64,000 nt of DNA from Streptomyces brevispora (GCF_007829885.1 NZ_VIWW01000002.1:558001-622000); one strand, 5' to 3'; positions 43,586 through 53,179 are shown, numbered from the stretch's first letter. Notes: a model not told the origin generated them from the letters alone. Program-made: numbers and translations.

Positions 43586-45003
43586 CCCTGAAGGGCCGGG
43601 CCCGTCACCCGTTCGGCTCAGTGTCGTTGGTGGTGATGTTGAGCTGTCGTCTGGCCCGAGGCGGGATTGTGACCTCGATCGAGCGGACCGCGTATCCGCG
43701 GTTCAAGCGGCTGATCACCGCGCACGAGCTGCATCTGTTCTTCTCGCCGACTCGCGATGAGCTGGAGTAGGCGGCCGGGGCGACGGACAGCGACGAGCAT
43801 CTGTTAGCCCTGCTTCTGAAGCTGAAGTCCTACCAGCGCATGGGGTGTTTCCCGGCGCTGGAGGATGTGCCGGAGCAGGTGGTGGAGTTCGTCCGGCGGC
43901 AGGTGGAGCTGCCGGAGGGCATGCTGCCGGTGTACCGGGCGGAGCGGACCGTGAAGCACCACCGGGGCCTGGTGCGCAAGCGGGTCGGCGTGGCGTACGA
44001 CCAGGCGGAGGCCCGGCGGATCGCCGAGCAGGCGATCCGCAAGGAGGCCGTGGCGAAGAACCGGCCGGCGGACCTGATCAACATCGCGCTGGAGAAGGTG
44101 GTGGAGGCCGGGCTGGAGCTGCCGGGGTTCTCCACCTTCGACAAGATGGCCTCGAAGATCCGCGCCGAGGTGAACGCCTCGATCTGCGCGGGCATCCACG
44201 ACCGCATGAGCCCCCTGCAGCACACCGAGCTGCTGCGGCTGCTGGAGGAGCGCGACAACGACGGCACGACGCTGTTCAACCGGCTGAAGAAGCCCGCCAA
44301 GGGGCCGAGCTGGTCACACTTCAAGAACCTGACCCGGCGCATGGAGTGGCTGGACGGCCTCGGTGATAGCGCGGTGTGGATGGACGGCGTTGCCGCACGG
44401 AAGATCACCGACTTCGCCGGGGAGGCGGATGCCGGGGACGCGCCGGCGCTTCGGGACTACACGCCCGTCAAGCGCCTCGCGCTGATCGCGTGCCTGGTCC
44501 ACAAGGCCAGGATGCGCGTCCGTGACGACCTGGCGACGATGTTCTGCAAGCGCGTCGCCACGAAGATCAAGAAGGCCAGGACGGAGCTGGAGGAGATCCG
44601 GTCTCGCCGAGCGGGAGATCACCGAGGCCCTGATCGGGAACTACCGCGTCGTGCTCAAGGACATCGACGCCGACGGCCCGGCCCAGCTGGCGCTCGCAAA
44701 GGCCGTGGAGATGACCGCCGAGACCAGGGCGGCCCTTGAGGGGCTGGACGAGGAGGCGTCGGCCGACGAGGTGGTCCGGCGGCTGGGCGGGAAGGTCTCC
44801 CCGGCCCTGCTCGCCTTCATCAAGGCCCTGGTCGTGCAGGCCGGGGGCCTGGCCACGGTGACGAAAACGGTGGAGGGTTTCGGCGGGTTCGCCCAGCAGT
44901 ACGAGCAGATCGAGAAGGTCTCCGCCCACCACGGCAACCTGTGGGAGACCTCCGAGGTCAAGCCCACCACCGTGCACGCCGACACCCAGGGCCATTTAGT
45001 TAC

Positions 45004-46236
45004 ATGGACACCTTGCCCCTCGTTGAGGGTCGGGGGCGGCCGTCCGGGCTGTCGGGTGCGACGGCTCAGGGAGTGTCTGTGCGGGTACAACAGCGGCTGC
45101 AGGAGGACGGCTCGACCCTGGTCGAGCTGCTTGACGAGGACGGGACGCCGGTCGAGGTCGTTGCCGGATTCCTGCGTTTTCTCGGCGCGCGGGACTGCTC
45201 GCCGAACACGCTCATCGCGTACGCCTACGACCTTCGGCATCTGTGGCGCTTCTTCGCAAGCAGGGGTCTGAGCTGGGAGCGGTTCGGGCCACCGGACGCG
45301 ATCGCGTTGCTGGAGTACTTGCGCTCGGTGCCGTCCCGCCGCCCGCGTCGGCGGATGACGCTGTCGGTGGTGACGATGGCCGCTGACGGTCCGGCGACCA
45401 AGCTCGCGGGCAGCACGGTGAACCGGATTCTGGCCGCAGTGTCCTCGTTCTACGAGTACGCGATCTTGTCCGGGCTACTGGAGCGGGCCAACCCCATCGA
45501 GAAGCGTCCGGACCCTGCACTTCTGTACGTCTCCGAGCGGCATCGCCCGTTTATGGGACGGGCCAGCCGTCAGCGCCCGGTCCGCCGGGCCGTGCGCGTC
45601 AAGACCGTCCAGCGGGTGCCACGTCCGCTGGACGACGGCCAGGTTGAGTTGCTGCTCGGTCAGCTTCGCGGGCTGCGGGACCGGGCGATCGTGTTGCTGA
45701 TGCTCCACGGCGGGCTGCGGCCCGGCGAAGTGCTCGGCCTGCACCTGGATGACCTGGCCTACGGACGGCGGCGCGTCGTGGTCCGGCATCGCGACGACCA
45801 CCCCAAGGGCGTCCGGTCGAAGTCCCGGGTCGAGCGGGTCGTCGACCTGCACGAGACCGCGACCCTGGCGGCGGTCAGCGCCTACGTGATGAACGAACGT
45901 CCCGACGACGCCGACACCCGGCTGGTGTTCCTGATCGGCGGCCGCGGAACCAGACGCCTGGAGGCGCTGGGCTACGACGGCCTGGTGCGGATGTTCTCCC
46001 GGGCCTGCACCCGGGCCGGCATCCGCGAGCCCTGGGTAACGCCCCACGCGCTGCGTCATACGCACGCAACCGCGATGTGGGAGGGCGGCATGCGCGAACT
46101 GACCTTGCAAAAGCGCCTCGGTCACGCCTCGCCCGAGTCCACTCGTCTTTACACCCAGGTCTCCGATCCGGCAGTCGTCGCCGACTACCACCGGGCCCTG
46201 GACGCGCTGGGCAAGCCGGTGGAGGGACGTTCATGA
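45004..46236 (+). CDS. Tyrosine recombinase 1 (TnpA/Tn554-like)
   Basis: 410 aa from the ATG at 45004, only 9 bp inside the element; a GTG at 45079 with GGGAG upstream is an alternative. SAM-like N-terminal core-binding domain (SPNTLIAYAYDLRHLWRFF) and catalytic domain with R (HGGLRPGEVLGL), H-x-x-R (TPHALRHTHATAM), H (RLGHASPEST) and Tyr (RLYTQ). Catalyses DNA breakage and joining for the element. Overlaps the next gene by ATGA. Confidence 0.9.
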   Translation: MDTLPLVEGRGRPSGLSGATAQGVSVRVQQRLQEDGSTLVELLDEDGTPVEVVAGFLRFLGARDCSPNTLIAYAYDLRHLWRFFASRGLSWERFGPPDAIALLEYLRSVPSRRPRRRMTLSVVTMAADGPATKLAGSTVNRILAAVSSFYEYAILSGLLERANPIEKRPDPALLYVSERHRPFMGRASRQRPVRRAVRVKTVQRVPRPLDDGQVELLLGQLRGLRDRAIVLLMLHGGLRPGEVLGLHLDDLAYGRRRVVVRHRDDHPKGVRSKSRVERVVDLHETATLAAVSAYVMNERPDDADTRLVFLIGGRGTRRLEALGYDGLVRMFSRACTRAGIREPWVTPHALRHTHATAMWEGGMRELTLQKRLGHASPESTRLYTQVSDPAVVADYHRALDALGKPVEGRS

Positions 46237-48329
46237 GGGGCGTCATGGCTTCGACCGCCGCGCTGGTCGCCGCCCCGGATCCGGTCCGCCGTCAGCGCCC
46301 CAGGCACTGCCCCGAGGGGCAGTACGTAGCGGCCGTCCGCGGCCAGGACAGCTTCAATCGCCAGTACCTCAACGCGAAACTGCGCTACTACCGCGACTTC
46401 CGGACCCGCTGGCCGGACCTGGAAGCCTGGTTCGCCGAACCCTTGGCGGAGCGGGCGGGCCGGCTGCCTGGGGAGTCTTTCCACCGCCCGTCGTTCCCCA
46501 CCTCCCATCGGGCCCGGACCTACCTGACCTATCTGGGCCTGCACGGGTACGCGACATTCGACTACCGGTGGATGTTCGCCGTCGGCCAGCTGCGCGTTCA
46601 CGACCAGGCCGCCCTGCTGGGGATCGATCCGGGCACCATGGTGCTGGTCGAGGAAGCTGTCGCGCTCGGCTACAACCGGATGTCGGCGAAGCAGGCGATG
46701 CACTGGTCGGTGGCCCGGATCGTGTTGCGCAACGGCCTGACCGACGTCGCCGACATCACTGGCGACCACGTCGCCGAGGTCCTGGAAGCCATCCGTCTGT
46801 TCCCCGAGGACCCGGAGTTCGCGTCCTTTTACCCGTCGGCGCAACAGTTCTACGAGGGCCCGGCGAAGAGCTGGATCACGCACCTGCACCAGCTTGAGGT
46901 GGTGCTCTTCCATCGCGGCCAGGTCGCCAAGCAGCCACGCAAGCTCATGCCGTCGTGGAAGCCGCCGCTGACGCTGCCTCCCCGGATGCTGGCCGTCGCA
47001 AAGAAGTGGCTGGCGGCCCGCAAACTGACCGACGCTCCCTCGACAGTGGACAAGCTGGAGCTCGCGGTGCGCACGTTCTGCCGGTGGCTGGAGGCCAACC
47101 ACCCCGGTATCACGACCTTCGCCGACGTCACACGCGACCACTGTCTGGGCTGGATCGGGCACATCGCCGAAGCGCCGACCGAGAAGACCGGCAAGCCGCT
47201 CGGTGTCATGTCACGGATTCAGCGGATCTCCGGGCTGTCGCAGTTCTTCCGGGACACCGCGCTCTGGCAGTACCCCGACGTGCCCGGCCACACTCTCATC
47301 GGCGCCGGTGACGCGCCCAAGTTCCCCCTGAAAGTGCCCCGCTTCATCCCCGACGACGAACTCGACCAGTTGATGCCGGCCATCGACGCGATCGCCTGCC
47401 CGTTCCAACGCGCCGCACTGCTCGTGGCCCACTGGTCCGGCGCCCGACGCACCGAGATCCAACGGCTGCCCATGGACTGTCTGGACCGCTACCCCGATGG
47501 CACCGCACGACTGCGTCTCTCCGGTCGCAAGACCTACAAAGAACGCGTCGTTCCCCTGCACGAGGACGCCGCGACGGCCCTGCAGCAGGCGATCGACCTG
47601 CGCCGGAACGCACCCGAGAGACCGTTCACCGACGAACGCACCGGGGAGGAGATCCGCTACCTGTTCATGAGCCACGGCAAGCTCCTGTCAACCTTCTACC
47701 TGTTCGAGACGCCGATCCAGGGCGCCTGCAAGGCGGCCGGACTGGTCCGCCCGGGCGGTCGCGCTGGCACCGGACGCGGCACCGTCTCGGCCCACCGGTT
47801 CCGGCACACCGTCGGCACCCAGCTCGCTGAGCGCGGCGCGAAGCTCCACACCATCATGAAGGTGCTCGGCCACACCTCCGTCAGCATGGCCCTGGTCTAT
47901 GCGCAGATCAGCGACCAGGAAGTACTACGCGACTACAAGGCCGTGCTCGGCCCCGGCGCCACGATCGCCGGGCCGGCCGCCGACGAACTACGCAACGGCT
48001 CACTGCCGGACACCGCGGTCGACTGGCTCACGACGAACTTCTTCAAGACCGAACTCGAACTCGGCCGCTGCCTCCGTCTCCCCGCCGAAGGCACCTGCGA
48101 GTGCGACCTCTACCTGACCTGCGCGAAGTTCGTCACCACGCCCGAGTACGCACCACGTCTGCGGGCCCGACGTGAAGTCGAGCAGACTCTCGCTCTCGAC
48201 GCCGCCCAACGCGGCTGGGACCGCGAGGTCGAACGACACCGCTGCACCAGCGACCGCATCGACAAACTTCTCGCGGACCTCGGGCAACCCGCCCACCACG
48301 AAGAGAAAGTCGAAAACACCAGTCCGTGA
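46233..48329 (+). CDS. Tyrosine recombinase 2 (TnpB/Tn554-like)
   Basis: 698 aa from the ATG overlapping the first recombinase stop, with GGAGGG six bases upstream. Long N-terminal domain, then catalytic motifs R (HWSGARRTEIQRL), H-x-x-R (SAHRFRHTVG), H (VLGHTSVSMALVYAQ with Tyr). A Cys-rich tail (CLRLPAEGTCECDLYLTC) is typical of the larger recombinase of such pairs. Works with recombinase 1. Confidence 0.9.
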   Translation: MRGVMASTAALVAAPDPVRRQRPRHCPEGQYVAAVRGQDSFNRQYLNAKLRYYRDFRTRWPDLEAWFAEPLAERAGRLPGESFHRPSFPTSHRARTYLTYLGLHGYATFDYRWMFAVGQLRVHDQAALLGIDPGTMVLVEEAVALGYNRMSAKQAMHWSVARIVLRNGLTDVADITGDHVAEVLEAIRLFPEDPEFASFYPSAQQFYEGPAKSWITHLHQLEVVLFHRGQVAKQPRKLMPSWKPPLTLPPRMLAVAKKWLAARKLTDAPSTVDKLELAVRTFCRWLEANHPGITTFADVTRDHCLGWIGHIAEAPTEKTGKPLGVMSRIQRISGLSQFFRDTALWQYPDVPGHTLIGAGDAPKFPLKVPRFIPDDELDQLMPAIDAIACPFQRAALLVAHWSGARRTEIQRLPMDCLDRYPDGTARLRLSGRKTYKERVVPLHEDAATALQQAIDLRRNAPERPFTDERTGEEIRYLFMSHGKLLSTFYLFETPIQGACKAAGLVRPGGRAGTGRGTVSAHRFRHTVGTQLAERGAKLHTIMKVLGHTSVSMALVYAQISDQEVLRDYKAVLGPGATIAGPAADELRNGSLPDTAVDWLTTNFFKTELELGRCLRLPAEGTCECDLYLTCAKFVTTPEYAPRLRARREVEQTLALDAAQRGWDREVERHRCTSDRIDKLLADLGQPAHHEEKVENTSP

Positions 48330-48344
48330 CCGCTACCCGGTGGG

Positions 48345-48818
48345 TTACCGGACCGGTCCTCGCTCATCGACGAGCACCGTGGGCGGAGACAAGAACACGT
48401 CAGCTTCCACCGGGCCGTAAGCGATGTTGAAGGTGTCGAGCCAGTACGACCAGCCCCGCACCCCCGCCACGCTGCTGAAACGGTAGTTGAGCTGCCAGCG
48501 GACCCACTGTCCGGGAACAAGCCGTACGGCCGGGGGCCGTCGTGGCCGAGGAGGTATGGCAAAGAGGGGCTGGACCCGGGGCAGGACTCGCAACCGACCC
48601 TTGTCTTCGCGGAGCTGGACGTCGACCTTGCGCAGGTCCTCCTGGCCGTCGAAGGGGTCGAAGTCATCGCTCTCATGCATGCGGACCACGTGCGCGACCG
48701 CGGGCGACATAGGCGGGACACGAAAGCCGACCGGGACGGCGTTCCTGCGAGCCGCGGCCTCCCCTCCACGAGACTGCTTCGTCCAGGACGTCCGTATCCA
48801 TTGAGCGGTGACCTCCAC
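48345..48818 (-). CDS. Hypothetical protein carried by the nested element
   Basis: 157 aa from the GTG at 48818 (GGGGGA six bases upstream). Contains FDPFDGQEDLRKVDVQLRED and WVRWQLNYRFSSVAGVRGWS. Not a recombinase, so the third member of a recombinase trio is absent. No family recognised. Convergent with recombinase 2, 16 bp apart. Confidence 0.6.
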   Translation of the reverse strand: MEVTAQWIRTSWTKQSRGGEAAARRNAVPVGFRVPPMSPAVAHVVRMHESDDFDPFDGQEDLRKVDVQLREDKGRLRVLPRVQPLFAIPPRPRRPPAVRLVPGQWVRWQLNYRFSSVAGVRGWSYWLDTFNIAYGPVEADVFLSPPTVLVDERGPVR

Positions 48819-49669
48819 AACGCTTCCCCCTGCCACCTCGTCGAAAGCCTCACCCTATGTCCGCACGGCCTGACAACACCTCAGAGGAAGATCAACTTGA
48901 ACTGTCCACATAAAGTCCCAGCCGGTGTTCGCGCTCGCGCACCTGCTGGGCTTCGACCTGATGCCCAGGATCAGGAACTGGAAGGGCCTGACCTTCTACC
49001 GGCCGTCGAAGCAGACCGAGTACGTGCACATCGACGCCCTGTTCGGCGAGCCGGGCAAGACTCAATTGACTGGGACCTGATCGAGTCCCAGTTCCGGCAC
49101 CTGATGCGGGTGGCCATCTCAGTACGCGAGGGGGCGATCTCCTCCTCCACGCTGCTCAAGCGGCTGCGCTCCGGGTCGCGGAAGAACGCCACCTACACCG
49201 CGTTCCGCGAGGTCGGCCGCGTCATCCGCACCGCGGCTCTGCTGCGCTACCTCTCCGACGCCCCGCTGCGGCGGCGGGTGACCGCGGCGACGAACAAGGT
49301 GGAGGCGTTCAACGGCTTCTGCCAGTGGCTCGGGTTCGGCGACGGTGGCGTCATCGCCGACAACGACCCGGTCGAGCAGGAGAAGGCGATGAAATTCAAC
49401 GCGCTCCTCACGAACGCGGTGGTCTTCCACAACGCCCTGGACATCGCGGAGATCGTCCGGCAACTGCTGGAAGAGGGCTGGGAGATCGACCCGGAGGAGC
49501 TGGCCCACATCTCGCCGTACCTGACCGAGCACATCAACCGCTTCGGCGAGCACCCCACGCACGAGCTCGGCATCCAGCCCGAGGCGTACGACCCGAAGCT
49601 GGACGTCGACTTCACCCCGCTGCGCGACCAGGACCTGACCGCCGCCGGCTTCGGCCAGACCGCCTGAAA

Positions 49670-50365
49670 TCAGTTGGGCGCTGTGTCGGCGAGTGCAGGC
49701 CCTGCGGCAAGCCCCTCGAAGTTGCGGGGTGTCTGGGTGCGGTAGGAGTGGCCGAGTTCCGGGCCGAGTCCGAAGTAGTGGCGGAAGTTGTAAATGAGGG
49801 GGCTCCAGGCGGCGGGGTCGATGTGGTCGGTGCCCGGAACGACGATGCGAGAGTCGGCGTGCACCTTGCACACGACGGCCTCGACGATGACGAAGTCCCC
49901 GGAGACATCCGGCTGCACCCGCTCGGCGCGGGCCTCCAGTTGGATCGGGCATCCGGCCACGCGAGGCGGCCGGACCAGATGGGAGGGCTCGCTGGTCATG
50001 CCGGCTGCGGCGAACTTGTCCGGCTCGAAGCGGCAGCCCTTGGGCTTGGTCGTGGGCACTGGATTCCGGCCGGTCAGCGGCGCCAGCCGCTCCACCGCCG
50101 GCCACTGGGCGGGGGCCGGCAGGCTGATGGCCAGGTCGGGGCGGCTGCCGAGGTTGTACGCGGTCTGCCCCTCACGGCCCAGTCCGATCACAACCGTCCG
50201 CCCGAGGGCCCATGCGGAGGATATCGGGGCGAGGTTGAACGAGCCGTCCTGATTCTCTGTCGACAGGAGCACCACTGGCGTCCCGAAGTACAGGATGCTC
50301 GGCTCGATCTCCAGGTGGGTGGCGACTGTCTGTGCGGGCAGGGTGCTGGGAGGTGCCGTGTTCAT
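49670..50365 (-). CDS. Flavin reductase-like (FMN-binding split barrel) protein
   Basis: 231 aa. ILYFGTPVVLLSTENQDGSFN, APISSAWALGRTVVIGLG and a conserved H-x-x-x-x-x-G tail region (ADSRIVVPGTDHIDP) mark the flavin reductase/FMN-binding split barrel family. Transposon cargo, divergent from the ArsR-type regulator with a palindrome between them, so probably repressed by it. The physiological substrate is unknown. Confidence 0.82.
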   Translation of the reverse strand: MNTAPPSTLPAQTVATHLEIEPSILYFGTPVVLLSTENQDGSFNLAPISSAWALGRTVVIGLGREGQTAYNLGSRPDLAISLPAPAQWPAVERLAPLTGRNPVPTTKPKGCRFEPDKFAAAGMTSEPSHLVRPPRVAGCPIQLEARAERVQPDVSGDFVIVEAVVCKVHADSRIVVPGTDHIDPAAWSPLIYNFRHYFGLGPELGHSYRTQTPRNFEGLAAGPALADTAPN

Positions 50366-50390
50366 GGCGAGCAGCCTAGGGTCCGGTTAT

Positions 50391-50406
50391 TTCGGCCGGG
50401 GCCGAA
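50391..50406. promoter_or_regulatory. Operator-like palindrome between flavin reductase and ArsR-type genes
   Basis: TTCGGCC-GG-GGCCGAA is a perfect 7-bp dyad ending at the regulator's GTG start and 26 bp before the reductase start. A likely autorepressor site. Confidence 0.55.
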
Positions 50407-51150
50407 GTGTCCCAGGTGACAATGGACCGCATGGACATGCAGCGCGCACATGTAGCCGGTCCCGACCTGGCTACCGTGGCGAAGCTTCTGGCCGACGGTA
50501 CGCGGGCAGGCTTCTGCCTGGCCCTGCTCGACGGCCGGGCTTGGACAGCGACGGAATTGGCACGTCATGTGGGGGTGGCGCCCTCGACCGCGACTGAGCA
50601 CTTGCACGCGCTCGTCCGCGGAAACCTGCTGGCCGAGGAACGGCAGGGCCGCCACCGCTACGTGCGTCTGGCCGGTCCGCACGTCGCCGAGCTGGTCGAG
50701 AGCCTCGCCGCGATGGCGCCCGAGCGCACCCCAGCACCCCGTTCCCTGTCGGCGGCTGGCCGCCGACAGGCCCTCGCCCACGCCCGCACCTGCTACGACC
50801 ACCTTGCCGGGACCGTCGGGGTCGCCATCACCGATGCGATGCTCGAGCGGAGGCTGCTGGACCTGGAGCATGGACTCGGGCTCACCAGCGCCGGAGCGAC
50901 CTGGCTCGAAGATCTCGGCATCACCGTCCCGACCGGCACGCGCCGACCGTCGGTACGGTCATGCCTGGACTGGACCGAACGCCGCCCCCACCTGGCCGGC
51001 GCCGTCGGTGCCGCCCTGTGCCGTCACGCGTTCGACACAGGCTGGATCACTCCCGTCGGTACCACGCGCGCCGTCGCAGTCACAACCCTCGGCCGACAGA
51101 CACTCCGCCGCCATCTCGGCTTGTCCGATGAACTCCTTTCGCAGAAATGA
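50407..51150 (+). CDS. ArsR-family winged-helix regulator
   Basis: 247 aa from the GTG at 50407; ATGs at 50422 and 50431 are alternatives and none has a strong ribosome site. Winged helix in LATVAKLLADGTRAGFCLAL, WTATELARHVGVAPSTATEHL and LLAEERQGRHRYVRL. The long C-terminal part (HARTCYDHLAGTVGVAITDAM) is the usual extension of this ArsR subgroup. No Cys metal-binding pair is evident, so it may sense an organic ligand. Confidence 0.85.
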   Translation: MSQVTMDRMDMQRAHVAGPDLATVAKLLADGTRAGFCLALLDGRAWTATELARHVGVAPSTATEHLHALVRGNLLAEERQGRHRYVRLAGPHVAELVESLAAMAPERTPAPRSLSAAGRRQALAHARTCYDHLAGTVGVAITDAMLERRLLDLEHGLGLTSAGATWLEDLGITVPTGTRRPSVRSCLDWTERRPHLAGAVGAALCRHAFDTGWITPVGTTRAVAVTTLGRQTLRRHLGLSDELLSQK

Positions 51151-51269
51151 GTAGTTCTGAGAGACCGCGGACCCCCGCCGGACCGTGCCCGGTTTGCCCC
51201 TGATCTTCGTTCTCACAACCTCTCGCAAAACAGCTTTCGCACAATGCCCCTCGCGATAGGTTCTGCGAC
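51151..51269. promoter_or_regulatory. Candidate resolution (res) region
   Basis: The 119-bp AT-richer spacer before the resolvase holds imperfect dyads around CTCTCGCAAAACAG, TTTCGCACAATG and CTCGCGATAGG. Tn3-type res sites normally sit beside the resolvase. Subsites could not be defined by eye. Confidence 0.35.
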
Positions 51270-52149
51270 ATGTCCCAGCTCGCCGAACCGGCCGCCGCCG
51301 TCGAACAGTTCGACTGCCCCACCTGTGAGGTGCCCCGCCGGAAGTACCTGTCGCACCCGCGGCGGCAAGGTCGCCCCGAAGTACCACACCCCCCGCTTCA
51401 TGCTCGTCCCTCAGCTCCGCGCCGAGCTCGAAGTCCGCACCCCGGCCGACCGCGGTCCGGGCCGCGCGTGGGAGAGAGGCCCTGCGATCGACGCCGCCGT
51501 GCCCGAGGCAGCGACGAAGCCCACGAGGGTGGGATACGCGAGGTGCAGTACCGCCCAGCAAGAGCTCCAGAGCCAGCTCGACGCGCTCCAGGAAGCCGGA
51601 TGCGATCCGGTCTTCTCGGAGAAGATCAGCACCCGCATCAAGGTGCGGCCGGAGTTCGTCAAGGCGATGGACTTCGCTCGCGCCATCAAGAAGGCCGTCC
51701 CGCACCAACGGGTGATCTTCACCGTGCACGAGATGAAGCGCCTGGGCCGCGGTGCCGCCGAGCTACTGGCCATCGCCGAGGACCTGCGGCACCACGACAT
51801 CCAGCTCGAACTCCTCACCGGCCCCCTCCAGGGGGTGTACGACCCGTCCGGGCACGGCGCCGCCCTGTTCGCCTTCTTCGCCGGCATGGCCGAGTCCGAG
51901 CGCGAATACATCCGGGAGAAGTCCCTCGAAGGCCAGGCGTCCGCCCGCGAACGCGGCCGGCACGGCGGGCGCCCCAAGGTCATCGACGACGACATGGCCG
52001 CCTACGCCCGGTCCTTGCGGGCCAACGGGGTGCCCGTACCGCAGATCGCGCAGAAGCTTGTCATCACCTCGGGCAAGAACAAGGGCGAACACCCCTCGGT
52101 CGCCACCGTCTACCGCATCCTCGCCGAGGAAGCCGACAGCACCGCGTGA
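51270..52149 (+). pseudogene. tnpR: Serine resolvase with zinc-finger N-terminus, one-base frameshift
   Basis: Starts MSQLAEPAAAVEQFDCPTCE. At 51331-51334 a run of four C replaces the three needed to continue into AGSTCRTRGGKVAPKYHTPR, so the natural frame breaks; the downstream frame is open to 52149. The resolvase domain has TRVGYARCSTAQQELQSQLD with the nucleophilic Ser, then FTVHEMKRLGRGAAELLA and a C-terminal helix-turn-helix. Either a real mutation or a homopolymer sequencing error. Confidence 0.8.
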
Positions 52150-52168
52150 GACCGGACGCCCGCCAGGT

Positions 52169-52217
52169 CTTCAAGATCAGCTCGTTGCCCCTTTGACGCG
52201 TATCTGGGTCACACCCT
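52169..52217 (-). repeat. Right terminal inverted repeat (49 bp)
   Basis: Complement of the left repeat with three mismatches, one at the outermost base (AGGG instead of GGGG read inward). Followed directly by GAGTT, the target duplication. Confidence 0.92.
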
Positions 52218-52270
52218 GAGTTGGCTCCTGCGGAACCGGAGTTCGTGCTGAGACCCCATCCGGGACTGGT

Positions 52271-53179
52271 TCACTGCTCGTCGGCAGCCTCCAGGATCGC
52301 GCGGAGGCGCGACAGGCATTCGCTGACGAAGGCGGGATAAGTGCCCCAGTAGTACGACACCCCGCTGACTCCGACGGCGATGGCCCACGCCCGGGCACGC
52401 AGCCACGTCACGTCGCCGAGGCTCATGGCGTCCCAGTACGCCTGTCGAGCCCCGGGCGGAAGGTCCCACAGAGGCGAGTGCTCGGCGTCGGGAAAGCCGA
52501 CTGAGAGGCCTCCGAAGTCGATGACCGCCTGCAACTTTCCCTGCTGAACCAGAAGGTTGGTGGGTTTGAGATCTCCGTGGAGCCACACCTGCCGGCCGGA
52601 TGGCTCGGGCAAAGCGAGCGCACTGCGCCACAGGTGTCGCAGGTGCGCGATGTCGAGGTCGAGGCCCTGGATCGTTCGACAGTCGTCGAAGCACCCACTG
52701 ATCCACCGGTCACATGCTTGCAAGCCACCTCCGCGGTACCAGCTGAGCTCGCCCTGACGATCGGCTCCCATCAGGGGAATGGAATGCAGCCCCTGCACAA
52801 TCGCTGCCAGGTCGGCCCCGAAGGCGGGCCAATCGGCGACCGATCCCAGGCCGGCTTCATCTCCATCGATCCAGCGGTACACCGACCAGACGAGCGGGAA
52901 GGCGGAACTCGGGGTACCCGCGTGCACCGGCTCCGGGATGCGACAGGGAAGATATGGCGCCAACCGCGGCAGCCACGTCTGCTCCTTCCGTACGGCCTTC
53001 GCGTTGTCCGGGGTGCGCGGCAGCCGCATGAGCAGCTGGTCGCCGAGCCGGTACATCCTGTTGTCGGTACCCTCACCGGCCGGCGAGATGGGGAGGGCGG
53101 CCCAATCCGGTCGCTGCTCCCGCAACAGCGACCGGACGACCGCCTCATCCACACGGACCTCGTTCTCATGAAGTGTCAC
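52271..53179 (-). CDS. Aminoglycoside phosphotransferase-family kinase
   Basis: 302 aa from the GTG at 53179. Catalytic loop HGDLKPTNLLV and metal-binding IDFGGLSVG identify the APH/choline kinase fold; substrate pocket residues DNRMYRLGDQLLMRLPRT are at the start. Members phosphorylate aminoglycosides, other antibiotics or metabolites; resistance to a specific drug cannot be claimed. Just outside the transposon's right end. Confidence 0.85.
   Translation of the reverse strand: MTLHENEVRVDEAVVRSLLREQRPDWAALPISPAGEGTDNRMYRLGDQLLMRLPRTPDNAKAVRKEQTWLPRLAPYLPCRIPEPVHAGTPSSAFPLVWSVYRWIDGDEAGLGSVADWPAFGADLAAIVQGLHSIPLMGADRQGELSWYRGGGLQACDRWISGCFDDCRTIQGLDLDIAHLRHLWRSALALPEPSGRQVWLHGDLKPTNLLVQQGKLQAVIDFGGLSVGFPDAEHSPLWDLPPGARQAYWDAMSLGDVTWLRARAWAIAVGVSGVSYYWGTYPAFVSECLSRLRAILEAADEQ

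Larger units (their letters stand above)
44995..48914 (+). mobile_element. Nested two-integrase element inserted into tnpA
   Basis: About 3.9 kb between the two halves of tnpA. The left edge reads TTTAGTTACATGGACA and the right edge, reversed, TTTATGTGGACAGTTC, sharing TTTA and TGGACA in slightly different spacing. No target duplication is evident. It carries two overlapping tyrosine recombinases and one passenger gene, a plan like Tn554 or recombinase-in-trio elements. Confidence 0.78.
43669..49667 (+). pseudogene. tnpA: Tn3-family transposase tnpA, split by insertion and broken by stop and frameshifts
   Basis: GTG start at 43669 (TSIERTAYPRFKRLI, DUF4158 region); in-frame TAG at 43768 in place of the expected Trp (DELE-stop-AAGATDSDEHL); one extra T near 44602; the frame then runs to the catalytic HADTQG at 44994. 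The nested element occupies 44995-48914. After it QPVFALAHLLGFDLMPRIRN resumes, a base is lost near 49060, and the C-terminal DDE part continues (DWDLIESQFRHLMRVA, NKVEAFNGFCQWL) to the stop at 49667. The full protein would be about 1000 aa. Confidence 0.9.
43537..52217. mobile_element. 8.68-kb Tn3-family transposon
   Basis: Bounded by 49-bp inverted repeats and a 5-bp GAGTT direct repeat. Contents in order: broken tnpA (interrupted by a nested integrase element), minus-strand flavin reductase, plus-strand ArsR-type regulator, candidate res region and a resolvase with one frameshift. The left end begins GGGG as in many Tn3 members. It is probably immobile on its own but could be moved by a related transposase in trans. 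Confidence 0.9.

Noticed and set aside
43840..44739. Stand-alone gene starting at 43840
   Set aside because: It is the continuation of the transposase after an in-frame TAG at 43768; the upstream part is clearly the same protein.
52271..53179. Naming a specific aminoglycoside resistance gene
   Set aside because: Only the general kinase fold is supported; residues defining a given antibiotic class are not recognisable.
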